Below, one piece after another: positions 8,003 to 16,807 of a stretch of 30,541 nt of DNA. Numbering within the stretch: position 1 is the first letter of the stretch; each line of letters opens with the position of its first letter. This stretch comes from Cellvibrionales bacterium UBA1854 (GTDB lineage Bacteria; Pseudomonadota; Gammaproteobacteria; Pseudomonadales; Porticoccaceae). The position numbers and the translations under genes were made by a program. Location: contig DDII01000038.1 of assembly GCA_002338445.1 (NCBI GenBank), positions 1-30,541 on the forward strand, given 5' to 3'. The notes under the pieces were generated by a model. That model did not search any database, was not told the DNA's origin, and saw nothing but the letters and a program-made list of their open reading frames with translations.

Positions 8003-9643
8003 TCATTGCAATACTGTAATTTCAGAGAGCCGAATTTCTTCTTTCCACTCGGCCATAGCTTTTTTACGACGGGCCTCTATCTCGGCAATTAATTTCCTGT
8101 TTGGAGGCAGAACTTTACCCTCAGGGTAATCGGAACCGAATGCGCTTCGGCTAACAGACAAACTCCAGCGATCATATTCGTCTCTCAGTCGTTTAGCCAC
8201 CTCAGGGTAAAGGTCTATTAGATTCTGCTGCTCGCCTGGGTCCCCGATGACATTATACAACTCAAAGGGTCTAGTCACCCGCTTCCCATCAACAGTGTCA
8301 ACATTTTGTATGAGTTTCCAGTCATTGTCCAACCACATTCGTCCTTGGTTGGCTCTAAATCCCAATGGTTTTTCCCTTCTTATGGGTTCGTCCTCAAAAA
8401 CTCCCGCTAGCGATATTCCGTCATGCACTTTATTGATGGATTGTTGGTCAAGGTTTGCTATATCAATCAGCGTGGGAAATATATCGACAGTCCCCGAGGG
8501 GAAGTTTGATACCCGAGGCTTGATACCAGCTGGCCACTCAATTACCGTTGGTACGCGGAGTCCTCCCTCATAAAAGTCTTTCTTAAATCCGCGGAGGTGC
8601 CCTGTGCTATCTGGATCCACACCTCTATAACACCCATGGAGTGTCCGCGCCTGAAGGCTTGTTAGATTTTGATCAATTTCGTTACTGCAATTGGAGGGGT
8701 ATTCTATCTCCATTCCTAATCCCCCTGGGCCTCCTAAAGGGTTCTTGGAGGGCCAAACACGAACATCTAGGTTGGATGTTCCTCCGTTATCGCTGGTGAA
8801 CCAAATGAGCGTATTTTTTGTAATTCCAAGGTCTTTTAGTCCTCGCTTTAGGTTACCAATTGAACGATCCATTGCAACGATTTCGCCATGCATATTGGCA
8901 GACGTGCGGTCGACTTTTCCTAAGAAGGGTTCTATATCAGCATCAGAGGCTGTCCAGGGTCCATGGGGTGCGGAGTACCAAATGACTATAAAAAACGGTT
9001 TCCCCTCGTCAAGCTCGTTTTCAATAAATTTTATGGCCTCAGAGACGATAACCTCAGATCCATCGCCAACAAACTGCTCTCGTTTTCCGTTACGGCTCAA
9101 CTCGAATGTTCCCCCCTGATCTTTGTGTTTATCGAATCCGGTATGATTACTTAGCCAATAATCAAACCCCAGTTCTCCCGGGTTATGTGGGTCAGATCCA
9201 GGTAGTGGATGGGTAGTATCGTCATTAGCCTGTCCATTGAGGTGCCATTTTCCGAAGTGAGCAGTTGCGTAGCCGGCATTTTTGAAGGCCGTTGAGAGCA
9301 TCTTTTCCTGTTTATTGATGTAACTTCCCACGCGGAAAGCGCCTGTGCGGTCGTTTGTTCTACCGGTTAACACAGAGGCTCTCGTAGGTGTACAACTCGG
9401 AGCTCCGGCATAAAACCGGTCCATCCTGAGGCCGTTGCGTGCCATGGCATCGAGGTTAGGCGTCTTCATGAGAGGGTGACCGTAATACCCTGTTTGAGCC
9501 CAGCCCATGTCATCGGCCATCAGGAGAATCACATTAGGTGCTTTTTTCTTAACTTCACAGCTTGCGATGAAAAGAATTGCGATCGATAGAGTTATTTTGC
9601 TTAAGGAGAATAAGTTATTCTTTTCTGTGAAGGATATCTTCAT
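8003..9643 (-). CDS. Cys-type sulfatase, predicted lipoprotein
   Basis: A 546-residue sulfatase. The start at ATG 9643 is preferred over the frame-opening ATG at 9757: it has GAGGA seven bases upstream and begins a lipoprotein signal, a hydrophobic run to FIASC with lipobox Cys29. The catalytic domain opens NVILLMADDMGW (metal-binding D44, D45). It carries the C-x-P-x-R signature as CTPTR at 84-88, then ASVLTGR, so Cys84 should be converted to formylglycine; no maturase gene is in the window. Later SAPHGPW and FTSDNGG match the family. It should hydrolyse sulfate esters at the periplasmic face of a membrane. It follows the ribokinase operon after a 211-bp gap and may have its own promoter. 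A small dyad overlaps its ribosome-binding site. Confidence 0.9.
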   Translation of the reverse strand: MKISFTEKNNLFSLSKITLSIAILFIASCEVKKKAPNVILLMADDMGWAQTGYYGHPLMKTPNLDAMARNGLRMDRFYAGAPSCTPTRASVLTGRTNDRTGAFRVGSYINKQEKMLSTAFKNAGYATAHFGKWHLNGQANDDTTHPLPGSDPHNPGELGFDYWLSNHTGFDKHKDQGGTFELSRNGKREQFVGDGSEVIVSEAIKFIENELDEGKPFFIVIWYSAPHGPWTASDADIEPFLGKVDRTSANMHGEIVAMDRSIGNLKRGLKDLGITKNTLIWFTSDNGGTSNLDVRVWPSKNPLGGPGGLGMEIEYPSNCSNEIDQNLTSLQARTLHGCYRGVDPDSTGHLRGFKKDFYEGGLRVPTVIEWPAGIKPRVSNFPSGTVDIFPTLIDIANLDQQSINKVHDGISLAGVFEDEPIRREKPLGFRANQGRMWLDNDWKLIQNVDTVDGKRVTRPFELYNVIGDPGEQQNLIDLYPEVAKRLRDEYDRWSLSVSRSAFGSDYPEGKVLPPNRKLIAEIEARRKKAMAEWKEEIRLSEITVLQ

Positions 9644-9657
9644 TTGAGGGTCCTCAA
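9644..9657 (-). promoter_or_regulatory. Dyad overlapping the sulfatase ribosome-binding site
   Basis: Directly before the sulfatase ATG the minus strand reads TTGAGG-AC-CCTCAA, an inverted repeat that includes the GAGGA ribosome-binding site. Folded as RNA (TTGAG/CTCAA with a 4-nt loop) it would hide that site; as DNA it could be a small operator. It is short, so chance is possible. Confidence 0.3.
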
Positions 9658-9854
9658 GAATTTTTTCAAGTAATATGCGTATGTTTGTCGTGTTTTTTGA
9701 GGATGACGTTGGGTTTCGTTTTCGCGAACTTACAACTCGAAACGTTAATCTTATCATTCACACGGTGGGTACTCTTTTTTTTAGATTACCAATATTGCGT
9801 TGGTTCGAATAGCAGTATTGTTACAAAATTTCCCCCATAACCGAGGGCGACGTG

Positions 9855-10739
9855 TTACTCGTGGATCGGGATTAGTTCATTTCTGAAGGGTATAGAATCG
9901 GCAGCTCCGGCTTTCTGAATGCAATGAGACGCAGCCTTGGATGCAATTTTAAGGGCGCGGTGGATACTTTCTTTTTGACACATTCCGGCTAAAAAGTAGC
10001 CTATGAATGTATCACCTGCTCCTGTAGTATCGAGCGCTTCGGTAAGTACCGCATCAATGGAGATTTGTTGTTTTGCATCTTTGTAGATAGCTCCTCGAGA
10101 ACCAAGTGTGAGAACTATCTTGCTGTGGGGAAATTGTTTCTGAAGTTGCCTCAGCATCTCATTTGGTTCATTGTATCCACTCATTGCTTCCGCCTCGGAC
10201 TGATTCAAAATGAAGCAGTCAACTTTTTGGAGGGGATAATTCATTACCTCTGTGGACATTGGGGCTGGATTGAAAACTATTTGACATTTCACTTTGTTGC
10301 CTTGTTCAATAATTTGAGGGATGCCATTGATCTCATTTTGCATCAATACAAATTCTCCCTCTGATATGTGCTCAAAAACTTGTGAAATGCTATCGGCATT
10401 ATTTTTCATATTCGCACCACCATACAGTAGTATGGAGTTTTCTCCCTTTGAGTCGACTTCGATTATGGCGTGCCCACTTGGACCGTCTACCTGCTCAATG
10501 AACGAAGTGTTCACGCCATTTTCCTCAAGCACCTGCCTCAGAACATCTCCATCCTTGCCAATACAGCCAACATGGCATACATCTGCACCTGCGCGAGCAA
10601 GTGCTATAGACTGATTTAGTCCCTTACCGCCAACAAACATTTGATAGTCGTGACTTCCTAGTGTCTCGCCAGGCTTGACGAGGTGTGGGACCCGATAAAC
10701 ATGGTCGATATTAAGGGAGCCGAAATTAAAAATCTTCAA
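9855..10739 (-). CDS. Ribokinase-like PfkB carbohydrate kinase
   Basis: A 294-residue PfkB-family kinase of normal ribokinase length. It opens NFGSLNIDHVYRVPHLVKPG; GGKGLNQSIALARAG (38-52) is the first family signature and LDTTGAGDTFIGYFLAG (236-252) the second, with D243 as catalytic base. These features fit ribokinase (ribose to ribose-5-phosphate), though other sugar substrates are possible. The start is a TTG whose last two bases open the TGA stop of the upstream kinase (TTGA, 10736-10739). No ATG fits the family N-terminus and no Shine-Dalgarno is present, so translation is probably coupled. It ends a minus-strand operon with the APH-fold kinase, ligase 2, a GPH transporter and a crotonase. 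Such company suggests that a pentose is released from the compound being degraded. Confidence 0.88.
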   Translation of the reverse strand: MKIFNFGSLNIDHVYRVPHLVKPGETLGSHDYQMFVGGKGLNQSIALARAGADVCHVGCIGKDGDVLRQVLEENGVNTSFIEQVDGPSGHAIIEVDSKGENSILLYGGANMKNNADSISQVFEHISEGEFVLMQNEINGIPQIIEQGNKVKCQIVFNPAPMSTEVMNYPLQKVDCFILNQSEAEAMSGYNEPNEMLRQLQKQFPHSKIVLTLGSRGAIYKDAKQQISIDAVLTEALDTTGAGDTFIGYFLAGMCQKESIHRALKIASKAASHCIQKAGAADSIPFRNELIPIHE

Positions 10740-11818
10740 GAGGAGGTATCTGCCTTATAGCGATCTATAGCTTGGACCGCTGCATTGAGTGACATGGTAA
10801 TTCGGGTTCGCAGTTCATCGAGGTCTATTCCCTTTGTGCTTTTCTTCCCTTCCAGGTATCGGGCATAGACCCCGTGGACGATCGCAGCTGATTTCCAGTG
10901 GTTAAAACCGATATAAAAATCTAACTTGTCCACACTGAGGTTGGTTCTCTCTGAATAGCGCTTCGCTAGGGAGCTCCTTGTTGGGAAGCCTCCTGCCGAC
11001 GTAGGAGCAGCGGGGCTTGCTGTAATATCTTCGACCGTCTCAGGCCAACTCTTCAGGGTGTAGGCAAGGTCTGCAAGTGGGTCTCCGAGTGTAGATATTT
11101 CCCAGTCAAGTACCGCCGAAATAGTTGATTCATTTCCTACAAGACAGTTGTGGAACCCATAATCACCATGTACCACTCGGGCTGCACCCTGAGCAGGAGC
11201 ATTTTCGACAATATATTCTTTTAATTCGTGGGCTCTAGGGTCATCGTAGTTCGCGGGTTCGATAGATGATGTCCATGATCTATACCAGCTTTTAACTTGG
11301 CGGCCGATATAGTCTTCTTTTTTGGAAAGAGAGCCAAGACCAATTTCGTCTGGATCAAGGGCGTGTAAATCCGCGAGTGTATCGATAAAAGAGTTGGCAA
11401 GAGTCTCCCTTCTGTCTTTAGGGACCCAAGCGCTTGTTTCTTGCGCTGTTGTTAGTGCACGTCCGTCTGAAAAGCCCATCACATAGAAGATCGCTCCTGT
11501 GATTTCAGTGTCATGGCATATGCCAAACGCGGAAGGTACAGGAAATCCTGTGGGACCAAGGCAGGAGATAATGGCCCACTCTCGACCCATGTCATGGGCT
11601 TTGGGTAGGAGTATGCCTTTCGGTGGTCTTCGTACCACTGCTTTTTTATTATGTTTATCACTCAGACTATAGGTCAGATTTGAGTGTCCGCCCTCAAGGC
11701 GTCTCCACTGGAAGGGAGGTACAAGGCCAGAAATATTTTGCTCTATCCAGCTTTCCACGGCGGGAATATTGTAGCCCTCAGCTTGGCTTTCTATTGGATA
11801 ATCGGATTTCTTCGACAT
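10736..11818 (-). CDS. APH-fold phosphotransferase, LvaA/ACAD10-11 kinase-like
   Basis: A 360-residue aminoglycoside-phosphotransferase-fold kinase. LEGGHSNLTYSL (41-52) is the nucleotide loop, AVVRRPPKG (60-68) the region after it, VVHGDYGFHNCLV (215-227) the catalytic loop with D219 and N224, and AVLDWEISTLGDPLADLAY (235-253) holds the metal-binding D238. The VRRPP and AHDMGREW blocks are typical of the subgroup that includes Pseudomonas LvaA and the kinase domain of ACAD10/11, which phosphorylate the 4-hydroxyl of 4-hydroxyacyl-CoA; this is not an antibiotic-resistance type. The start abuts the stop of ligase 2 with no spacer (TAAATG), mirroring the ligase-kinase partnership of the Lva pathway. 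The matching ACAD10/11-type protein is at 20333-21676. Confidence 0.88.
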   Translation of the reverse strand: MSKKSDYPIESQAEGYNIPAVESWIEQNISGLVPPFQWRRLEGGHSNLTYSLSDKHNKKAVVRRPPKGILLPKAHDMGREWAIISCLGPTGFPVPSAFGICHDTEITGAIFYVMGFSDGRALTTAQETSAWVPKDRRETLANSFIDTLADLHALDPDEIGLGSLSKKEDYIGRQVKSWYRSWTSSIEPANYDDPRAHELKEYIVENAPAQGAARVVHGDYGFHNCLVGNESTISAVLDWEISTLGDPLADLAYTLKSWPETVEDITASPAAPTSAGGFPTRSSLAKRYSERTNLSVDKLDFYIGFNHWKSAAIVHGVYARYLEGKKSTKGIDLDELRTRITMSLNAAVQAIDRYKADTSS

Positions 11819-13507
11819 TTAGCCCGTGTACTCCGCTTTGATCTTTAGTTGGTCAATTTTTTCTGATGCTCCGCGTGGAAGAGGTGTGTTACGGAGCCAA
11901 ATCTTGGCAGGGATCTTATAATCGGCCAAGTTTTGGCGCAAAAAAGATCGTAATTCGTCTTCAGAAGTTTTTGCGCTATCAGATATAAAAACTGCGGCTC
12001 CAACAGTTTCACCTAGACGATCGTCCGCCACCGGAAAAACGCAGACTTCGACGACATCGGGATGACAATGAAAAATTGTTTGCACCTCAGCACATGAGAT
12101 ATTTTCCCCACCTCTTATAATGATGTTTTTCTTCCTGTCGACAATGTAAACGATGCCTTCCTCGTCGATCTTAGCGAGATCTCCGGTGGATAGCCAACCA
12201 TCTCTGAGTGTTTGTGCTGTATCTTCGGGACGATTCAGATAGCACCGCATGTTTGCAGGGCTTTTAAGCAGCAATTCACCAATCTGACCGACCGGAACTT
12301 CTTCATGCTTTTCATCTACGACCTTGATTTCGAGCAGGGGTGGTGTTGGTCTTCCAGCAGCCAAGGGATTATCGAGATATGCTGCACCACGCATTGTGAT
12401 ACCGAGCCCGCCTGATTCTGTAAGCCCATAAGTGGTTCCCGTGAGGATATGTGGAACCGCTTCCACAACCTTGGCGGGATGTTGTTCTGGGCACTGAGCC
12501 CCGCCGGTGTCTAGGAATCGGAGCGATTGGATATTTGCTCCAGTTTCAGTTGCTGCATCGATGAGTTCGGCAGCCATCGTGGGCACTCCTCCCATACGAG
12601 AAATTTTTTCCTTTTCGACAAGCTTTGCAGCAAGAATAGGATCCCATTTATGGAGTACTATGAGTTTTCCTCCTAAGCTTAATGCCAGAAAAAATGGAAG
12701 TGTGCCAGACACATGGAAGAAGGGTGTAGCTACAAGTACGCCGCCTTGGTAAGGCTTCCCTGTCTCGTCGATCATCGGCGCCGGCTTAACTCCCAATAGA
12801 TCTTGCACGCGCAGACCAAAGAACCAGGAGTGGATGGTTGAGGCGATATTGCGGTGTGTAAGTACAACACCTTTGGGGTAGCCGGTTGAACCAGAGGTGT
12901 ATAGCACGACAAAGTCATTGTCCTTACCAATTGAGACTTTAGCGGCTAGGTTTTCGCTTTCTCCCGACAGTTGGCCCCAAAAAGCTTGATTTTTATTGGT
13001 TTTCGCATCCCGAACCTCAACCAGTTTTATGCCAAGGTCGGAGGAGAAAGGTATAATCTTTTCATTCCTTTGTGCATCGACGAAGGCTAGCGAAGCACCG
13101 CAGTCCAAGAAACCATATTTAAGCTCTTTTTCTGTCCACCAGCTATTTAGACAAACCGTAAGTGCTCCTATAGAGGCAATTGCCATCATCAGCATTGGGT
13201 ATTCTGGTGTGTTCCGCATAACAAGGGCAACGGGATCACCGGGTCTAATTTTATAGGTTGTTATGAGAATGTCCGCGATTCTTTTAGTGATGTTGTATAC
13301 TTCTTTAAATGTGTATCTTTCGTCTTGATATATAAGGAATTCGGCGTCGTTATGTGTAAGACATAGGTCAAGGACCTCTCGGAGATCATGCGGGGCATTT
13401 TTGAAGGTTTTTAATGTAACCCCTCGGATTGTTTGATCTTCTATCGCATATTTTTCTTCGGTATCGATTACGCGCTGGATAACCTCAGCTAAGGGTCTAG
13501 GTATCAT
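11819..13507 (-). CDS. AMP-dependent acyl-CoA synthetase (ligase 2)
   Basis: A 562-residue adenylate-forming ligase. The phosphate loop is VVLYTSGSTGYPKGVV (200-215), motif A5 is TTYGLTESGG, the hinge region is YIVDRKKNIIIRGGENISCAEV, and the catalytic lysine lies in PRGASEKIDQ (K550; the usual Gly before Lys is Glu). It would convert an acid to acyl-CoA with ATP and CoA. The start ATG overlaps the transporter gene by 11 bp and the stop is directly followed by the kinase ATG, so transporter, ligase and kinase form one translational unit. That order suggests import, activation and phosphorylation of one substrate. LvaE, the levulinate pathway ligase, belongs to the same broad family, but I cannot show that it is the closest relative. 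Confidence 0.9.
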   Translation of the reverse strand: MIPRPLAEVIQRVIDTEEKYAIEDQTIRGVTLKTFKNAPHDLREVLDLCLTHNDAEFLIYQDERYTFKEVYNITKRIADILITTYKIRPGDPVALVMRNTPEYPMLMMAIASIGALTVCLNSWWTEKELKYGFLDCGASLAFVDAQRNEKIIPFSSDLGIKLVEVRDAKTNKNQAFWGQLSGESENLAAKVSIGKDNDFVVLYTSGSTGYPKGVVLTHRNIASTIHSWFFGLRVQDLLGVKPAPMIDETGKPYQGGVLVATPFFHVSGTLPFFLALSLGGKLIVLHKWDPILAAKLVEKEKISRMGGVPTMAAELIDAATETGANIQSLRFLDTGGAQCPEQHPAKVVEAVPHILTGTTYGLTESGGLGITMRGAAYLDNPLAAGRPTPPLLEIKVVDEKHEEVPVGQIGELLLKSPANMRCYLNRPEDTAQTLRDGWLSTGDLAKIDEEGIVYIVDRKKNIIIRGGENISCAEVQTIFHCHPDVVEVCVFPVADDRLGETVGAAVFISDSAKTSEDELRSFLRQNLADYKIPAKIWLRNTPLPRGASEKIDQLKIKAEYTG

Positions 13508-14954
13508 CTTGCAAACTCTTCTTTTCTCGAATTACCTCCAATTCGGAGAGAATACTGGAATGATATTCCTTGTCGATCTTATAAAATGTCATGAAGACAC
13601 AGGCGAGTAGATAAAATCCCAGATAAATTGGTCCATTGATGATGAGTAAACCATCCATGGTCGCTGGCTCCAACCCTCCAACCTTTGCATTTTCAGGGAA
13701 ATCTATCACCTCAAGTCCGAAACCTGCTAAAGCGCTTCCAATACCTGCAGTAGCTTTATTTCCAAAACTGCGAACTGAGAATATCACTCCCTCGGACCGA
13801 CGTTTTGTCCGATATTCGTGGTCATCAGCAACGTCAACCAGCTGAGAGTCGATTATAATTTGTGTGACAGGAAAGATTGCAAATCCAAGTGCGAGGGTTC
13901 CATAGACAACCCAAAGTTGAGCAGCGGTACCTGGAGGAGGTAGAAGATCGAACAAGCCAAAGAAAAAAGGCGTGCTAACCATGATTGCAGTCCAGGCACA
14001 AGCAATTATGAAGGTCGTTTTCTTTTCAAAGAATTTAGACATAAACGCAAGAACGGGTAGAGCGACTAACATACCCGGCATTTTTGCGAGGCCGCCCCAA
14101 ATCATGTCTTCCGTAGGGATTTCAAATACATATATATATGCGTAACTGCTGCAGACGGTAATAATCCCTAATGAGGCATAACAGGTAAGTAAGCTAAGAC
14201 ATGCTGCGATATAATTGCGGTTGGTTATTAAATCGGTTAGCTCTCGGACATATTTTTTAAATGAAATTTTTTGTCTAACATTTGTACCGTGAAGATACGG
14301 TATTTGATCCATTGTACCCAGAGCACAAATGATAACAGAAAAAAAGATCGTTATTGAACCTGCAGACGCTAGTATGATATACCTGGACTTATTTAGGAGA
14401 CCATTATCATATCCTTCAGTAGACGGGAAGACTAAGATATAGGCAAACATAGCAATTGAGGCGGCAAAAACTGCCACTGCAACTGCGTTATAGCCAAAGA
14501 TAGATGATCTCTCTTCGTAGTTGTCTGTAAGCTCTGCACCAAGGGCGTCGTGAGGTACTAGGTAAAATGTCTGAGATACCCTGACGAGGACTAAAAAAAC
14601 CGTCAACCACCAGAAGTAACCCGTTGCAGAGAGCTCTTGGGGTGGTTGATATAAAAAAAAGAAGGAAACCGCAAGAGGTAAAGCCGAGAAAAACATAAAC
14701 GGGTGTCGTCTTCCAATCTTGCTCTTAAATTGGTCCGAGTAAGTGCCTATTAAAGGATCCGTGATTGCATCACTGACGCTTGCTATTGCAAAAGCAATAC
14801 CTGCCAAGGCAGGCGAGACTCCTAAAACCTGATTATAAAAAATCAGAGTAACAATTCCACCCGCCGATACTACACCTTCTTGAATGGCACCAGACGCGAA
14901 AAGAACTTTTGCTTTCACACTTAACTTCCGGTCACGACTGCCGAGCCCACCCAT
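13497..14954 (-). CDS. GPH-family sugar/cation symporter (MFS_2)
   Basis: A membrane transporter of about 485 residues with some 12 hydrophobic segments. The diagnostic GPH block is clear: DAITDPLIGTYSDQFKSKIG followed by RRHPFMF, and the later loop VSQTFYLVPHDALGAELTDNYEERS is also typical. The family brings glycosides, pentosides and hexuronides in with cations; some members of catabolic loci carry other compounds. I place the start at ATG 14954: GAGGG lies seven bases upstream and the length then fits the family. A longer frame opens with GTG at 15095, without a ribosome-binding site. Its end overlaps ligase 2 by 11 bp. It sits between a crotonase gene and ligase 2, so it probably imports the compound these enzymes process. 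Confidence 0.88.
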   Translation of the reverse strand: MGGLGSRDRKLSVKAKVLFASGAIQEGVVSAGGIVTLIFYNQVLGVSPALAGIAFAIASVSDAITDPLIGTYSDQFKSKIGRRHPFMFFSALPLAVSFFFLYQPPQELSATGYFWWLTVFLVLVRVSQTFYLVPHDALGAELTDNYEERSSIFGYNAVAVAVFAASIAMFAYILVFPSTEGYDNGLLNKSRYIILASAGSITIFFSVIICALGTMDQIPYLHGTNVRQKISFKKYVRELTDLITNRNYIAACLSLLTCYASLGIITVCSSYAYIYVFEIPTEDMIWGGLAKMPGMLVALPVLAFMSKFFEKKTTFIIACAWTAIMVSTPFFFGLFDLLPPPGTAAQLWVVYGTLALGFAIFPVTQIIIDSQLVDVADDHEYRTKRRSEGVIFSVRSFGNKATAGIGSALAGFGLEVIDFPENAKVGGLEPATMDGLLIINGPIYLGFYLLACVFMTFYKIDKEYHSSILSELEVIREKKSLQDDT

Positions 14955-15084
14955 ATTTTTACCCTCTGATGAGAGTGTAATCGGCTGTCTCCAGACCATG
15001 AAATAAGCGGCTAAAAAGTTGACCCAGCGCTCGACCTTAGATTCGTCACTTGATCCGGGTTGAGAACTTAAATTATTTGATGGT

Positions 15085-15912
15085 TTAACGTCCACTGAAG
15101 GATGGGTCTCGTTTTTCCATAAATGCTTTTACAGCGTTTTTGTGATCCTCTGTCTTCGCGCAATGCACATGGTGCGTGCATTCAAGGTCCATACAGTCAT
15201 CTATGTCACCCGAGGAGATGGCTCGATTTAGATTCTCTTTCATGTACCTAAAAGCGATTGGGGGACCACTCGCAAGGCGCATAGCAATTTCTTGAGTTTT
15301 AGTTGACAGTTCTTCTGGCTCGACGACCCAGTTGGTTAGACCCAAGCTCAAAGCATCTTTCGCGCTTAACCTATCGGATAGGTAGTAAAGTTCTCGAGCT
15401 TTTGCCGTTCCCACCAGCTGCGACATGAAGAAGGTCCCGCCAAAATCGCCGGAGAATCCAACGCGAGCAAAAGCTGTTGTCATAATGGCATTAGATGCCA
15501 TTATCCGGAGGTCACAAGCCAGCGCTAGTGCAAGCCCCGCCCCCGCTGCCGCTCCCGGGAGAACAGCAATTGTTGGCTTCGGAATTTTATACAACTGTCC
15601 TGCAGTTGCTCGTTGATCTATACGCTGTCTATGGATGGCTTCATCGATAGTCATGGGCCTTGCAGAGTTATTCATTGCTGCCATTGCCTTTACATCTCCT
15701 CCTGAGCAGAAGCCTTTACCGGCCCCTGTTAAAATGATGCAACGTATATTGGTATTTTGGGCTGCATCAGCCAGTTGTGTGCTTAGGCTCTGTAGTAACT
15801 CGGCAGATAGAGCATTTCGGGCTTCTGGCCGATTCATTGTGAGAGTCAAAATTCCGTCACTTAAAGATGTTAAAAGATGTTCTTGGGCGTTAGGTTCTAT
15901 TTTCAAAGACAT
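15085..15912 (-). CDS. Enoyl-CoA hydratase/isomerase family protein, atypical active site
   Basis: A 275-residue crotonase-fold protein. LTMNRPEARNALS, the oxyanion-hole block AGKGFCSGGDVKAM and LPGAAAGAGLALALACDLRI identify the family. Where classical hydratases have two catalytic glutamates this protein has AGAGLALALAC (no Glu) and FARVGFSGDFGGTFFMSQL, with an Asp in the GFSGDFGG motif. That variant recurs in annotated homologues, but the reaction is not certain. The start at ATG 15912 is chosen because GAGGA lies nine bases upstream and the residues after it fit the family; a GTG-initiated frame from 16011 adds 33 unsupported residues. It follows the VOC gene by 104 bp and precedes the transporter by 130 bp. 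A strong 10-bp hairpin lies inside it at 15482-15504. Confidence 0.87.
   Translation of the reverse strand: MSLKIEPNAQEHLLTSLSDGILTLTMNRPEARNALSAELLQSLSTQLADAAQNTNIRCIILTGAGKGFCSGGDVKAMAAMNNSARPMTIDEAIHRQRIDQRATAGQLYKIPKPTIAVLPGAAAGAGLALALACDLRIMASNAIMTTAFARVGFSGDFGGTFFMSQLVGTAKARELYYLSDRLSAKDALSLGLTNWVVEPEELSTKTQEIAMRLASGPPIAFRYMKENLNRAISSGDIDDCMDLECTHHVHCAKTEDHKNAVKAFMEKRDPSFSGR
15482..15504. repeat. 10-bp perfect hairpin in a crotonase gene
   Basis: ATAATGGCAT (15482-15491) is followed after a 3-base TAG spacer by its exact reverse complement (15495-15504). It is in frame within the crotonase coding sequence, at the residues I-M-A-S-N-A-I-M. It has no T-run. Confidence 0.85.
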
Positions 15913-16016
15913 TGAATTGCATCCTCTTGTAAAAATCGTTGTTATTGCTTTAACGACTTGAGTATATCGATTGTTGTTATTTGTATGGTCGTGTCGTAAA
16001 GGGAAAAGCACCCATT

Positions 16017-16757
16017 TTAGATAAGATTCAAGTTAATCCCGCATGCAGTGACGCAGTTTCCTTTATGACGGAGGCCCAGACGCTCAGCCTCGTCCAATAT
16101 AACATTCTTATCGATAACCTCAATATCAATGGCGCTAAGGGAGGGCCCTTTGTTATCTTCGGATTTGACAAATCGTACTTCGCTAGAATCGAGTGGCAGG
16201 CGCGGCACTTTTTTGGAGTAGTCGATTGGGCGGTTAAACGCAATGCCCCAGAGCTTAGCGACCTCATCCGGATCGTCGCTTTGGATTTCGGCGGCCGTTA
16301 TTGATTGAGCATATCTTGCTCTTCGCTTATCCCAGCCCTCACCGGCCCAGTACCATGCTCCTGGAGGCGCCATCCAGTCCAATGAAGCGATTGCGCCAGG
16401 GACATCCTTTGGATGAAGGTGAATCGCCGCAGCTCTCTCAGACTCTGTCTCCCATATGATCCTGATATCTGTATCATTCAGTCGATTTTTTTCAGATTTA
16501 AGATCATTTACTTGAACAATTACCATATAACCGCCGTCTCCCCCCCGTCGGTCCAGCAGCCGTCCAGCTGTTGTTCCATCCTTAATTGGACTTACGACCT
16601 CAAGGAAAGTATCGCCGATAGTAAATATAATATTCTCGCAACCAAAAATTACCATTTTAGGGTCCACAAAAATTTGTTCCGCGCCCAATAGCGATGATAG
16701 TGTGGTTTTTACATGCTCTATTTCTCGAGCTACTAGCGCAATCTGCCTGATTCTCAT
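16017..16757 (-). CDS. VOC superfamily (glyoxalase-like) protein
   Basis: A 246-residue protein starting RIRQIALVAREIEHVKTTL with a VOC/glyoxalase-like beta-alpha-beta-beta-beta repeat: FLEVVSPIKDGTTAGRLL carries a candidate metal-binding Glu, followed by GGYMVIVQVND. The second half repeats the pattern more weakly (AEIQSDDPDEVAKLWGIAF...AIDIEVID). VOC proteins include lyases, isomerases, epimerases and dioxygenases; I cannot name the reaction. GGGGG lies five bases before ATG, supporting the start. It heads the minus-strand operon to 9855 and is divergent from the TPP enzyme, with a 166-bp shared regulatory region. A role on a hydroxylated or CoA-linked intermediate is inferred only from neighbours. 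Confidence 0.8.
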   Translation of the reverse strand: MRIRQIALVAREIEHVKTTLSSLLGAEQIFVDPKMVIFGCENIIFTIGDTFLEVVSPIKDGTTAGRLLDRRGGDGGYMVIVQVNDLKSEKNRLNDTDIRIIWETESERAAAIHLHPKDVPGAIASLDWMAPPGAWYWAGEGWDKRRARYAQSITAAEIQSDDPDEVAKLWGIAFNRPIDYSKKVPRLPLDSSEVRFVKSEDNKGPSLSAIDIEVIDKNVILDEAERLGLRHKGNCVTACGINLNLI

Positions 16758-16807
16758 TGTGACCCCCTTTGTTTTTGGTTGTTCTTAAACAAAGATCATT
16801 CCTATTC

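Noticed and set aside
7895..8092. Possible 65-codon gene on the + strand
   Set aside because: It overlaps the sulfatase 3' end antisense, has no ribosome-binding site and resembles no protein family.
9644..9757. 38-residue extension of the sulfatase from ATG 9757
   Set aside because: It would bury the lipoprotein signal; ATG 9643 has GAGGA seven bases upstream.
10736..11818. Aminoglycoside resistance gene
   Set aside because: The VRRPP and AHDMGREW blocks and the adjacent acyl-CoA ligase fit the LvaA/ACAD10-11 kinase subgroup, not resistance enzymes.
14955..15095. 47-residue N-terminal extension of the GPH transporter from a GTG at 15095
   Set aside because: No ribosome-binding site there, whereas ATG 14954 has GAGGG at good spacing and gives normal family length.
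16017..16757. VOC protein as an ArsI-type C-As lyase, with ribose enzymes pointing to arsenosugar use
   Set aside because: I see no ArsI-like cysteine cluster and no ars genes; the numerous acyl-CoA enzymes would be unexplained.
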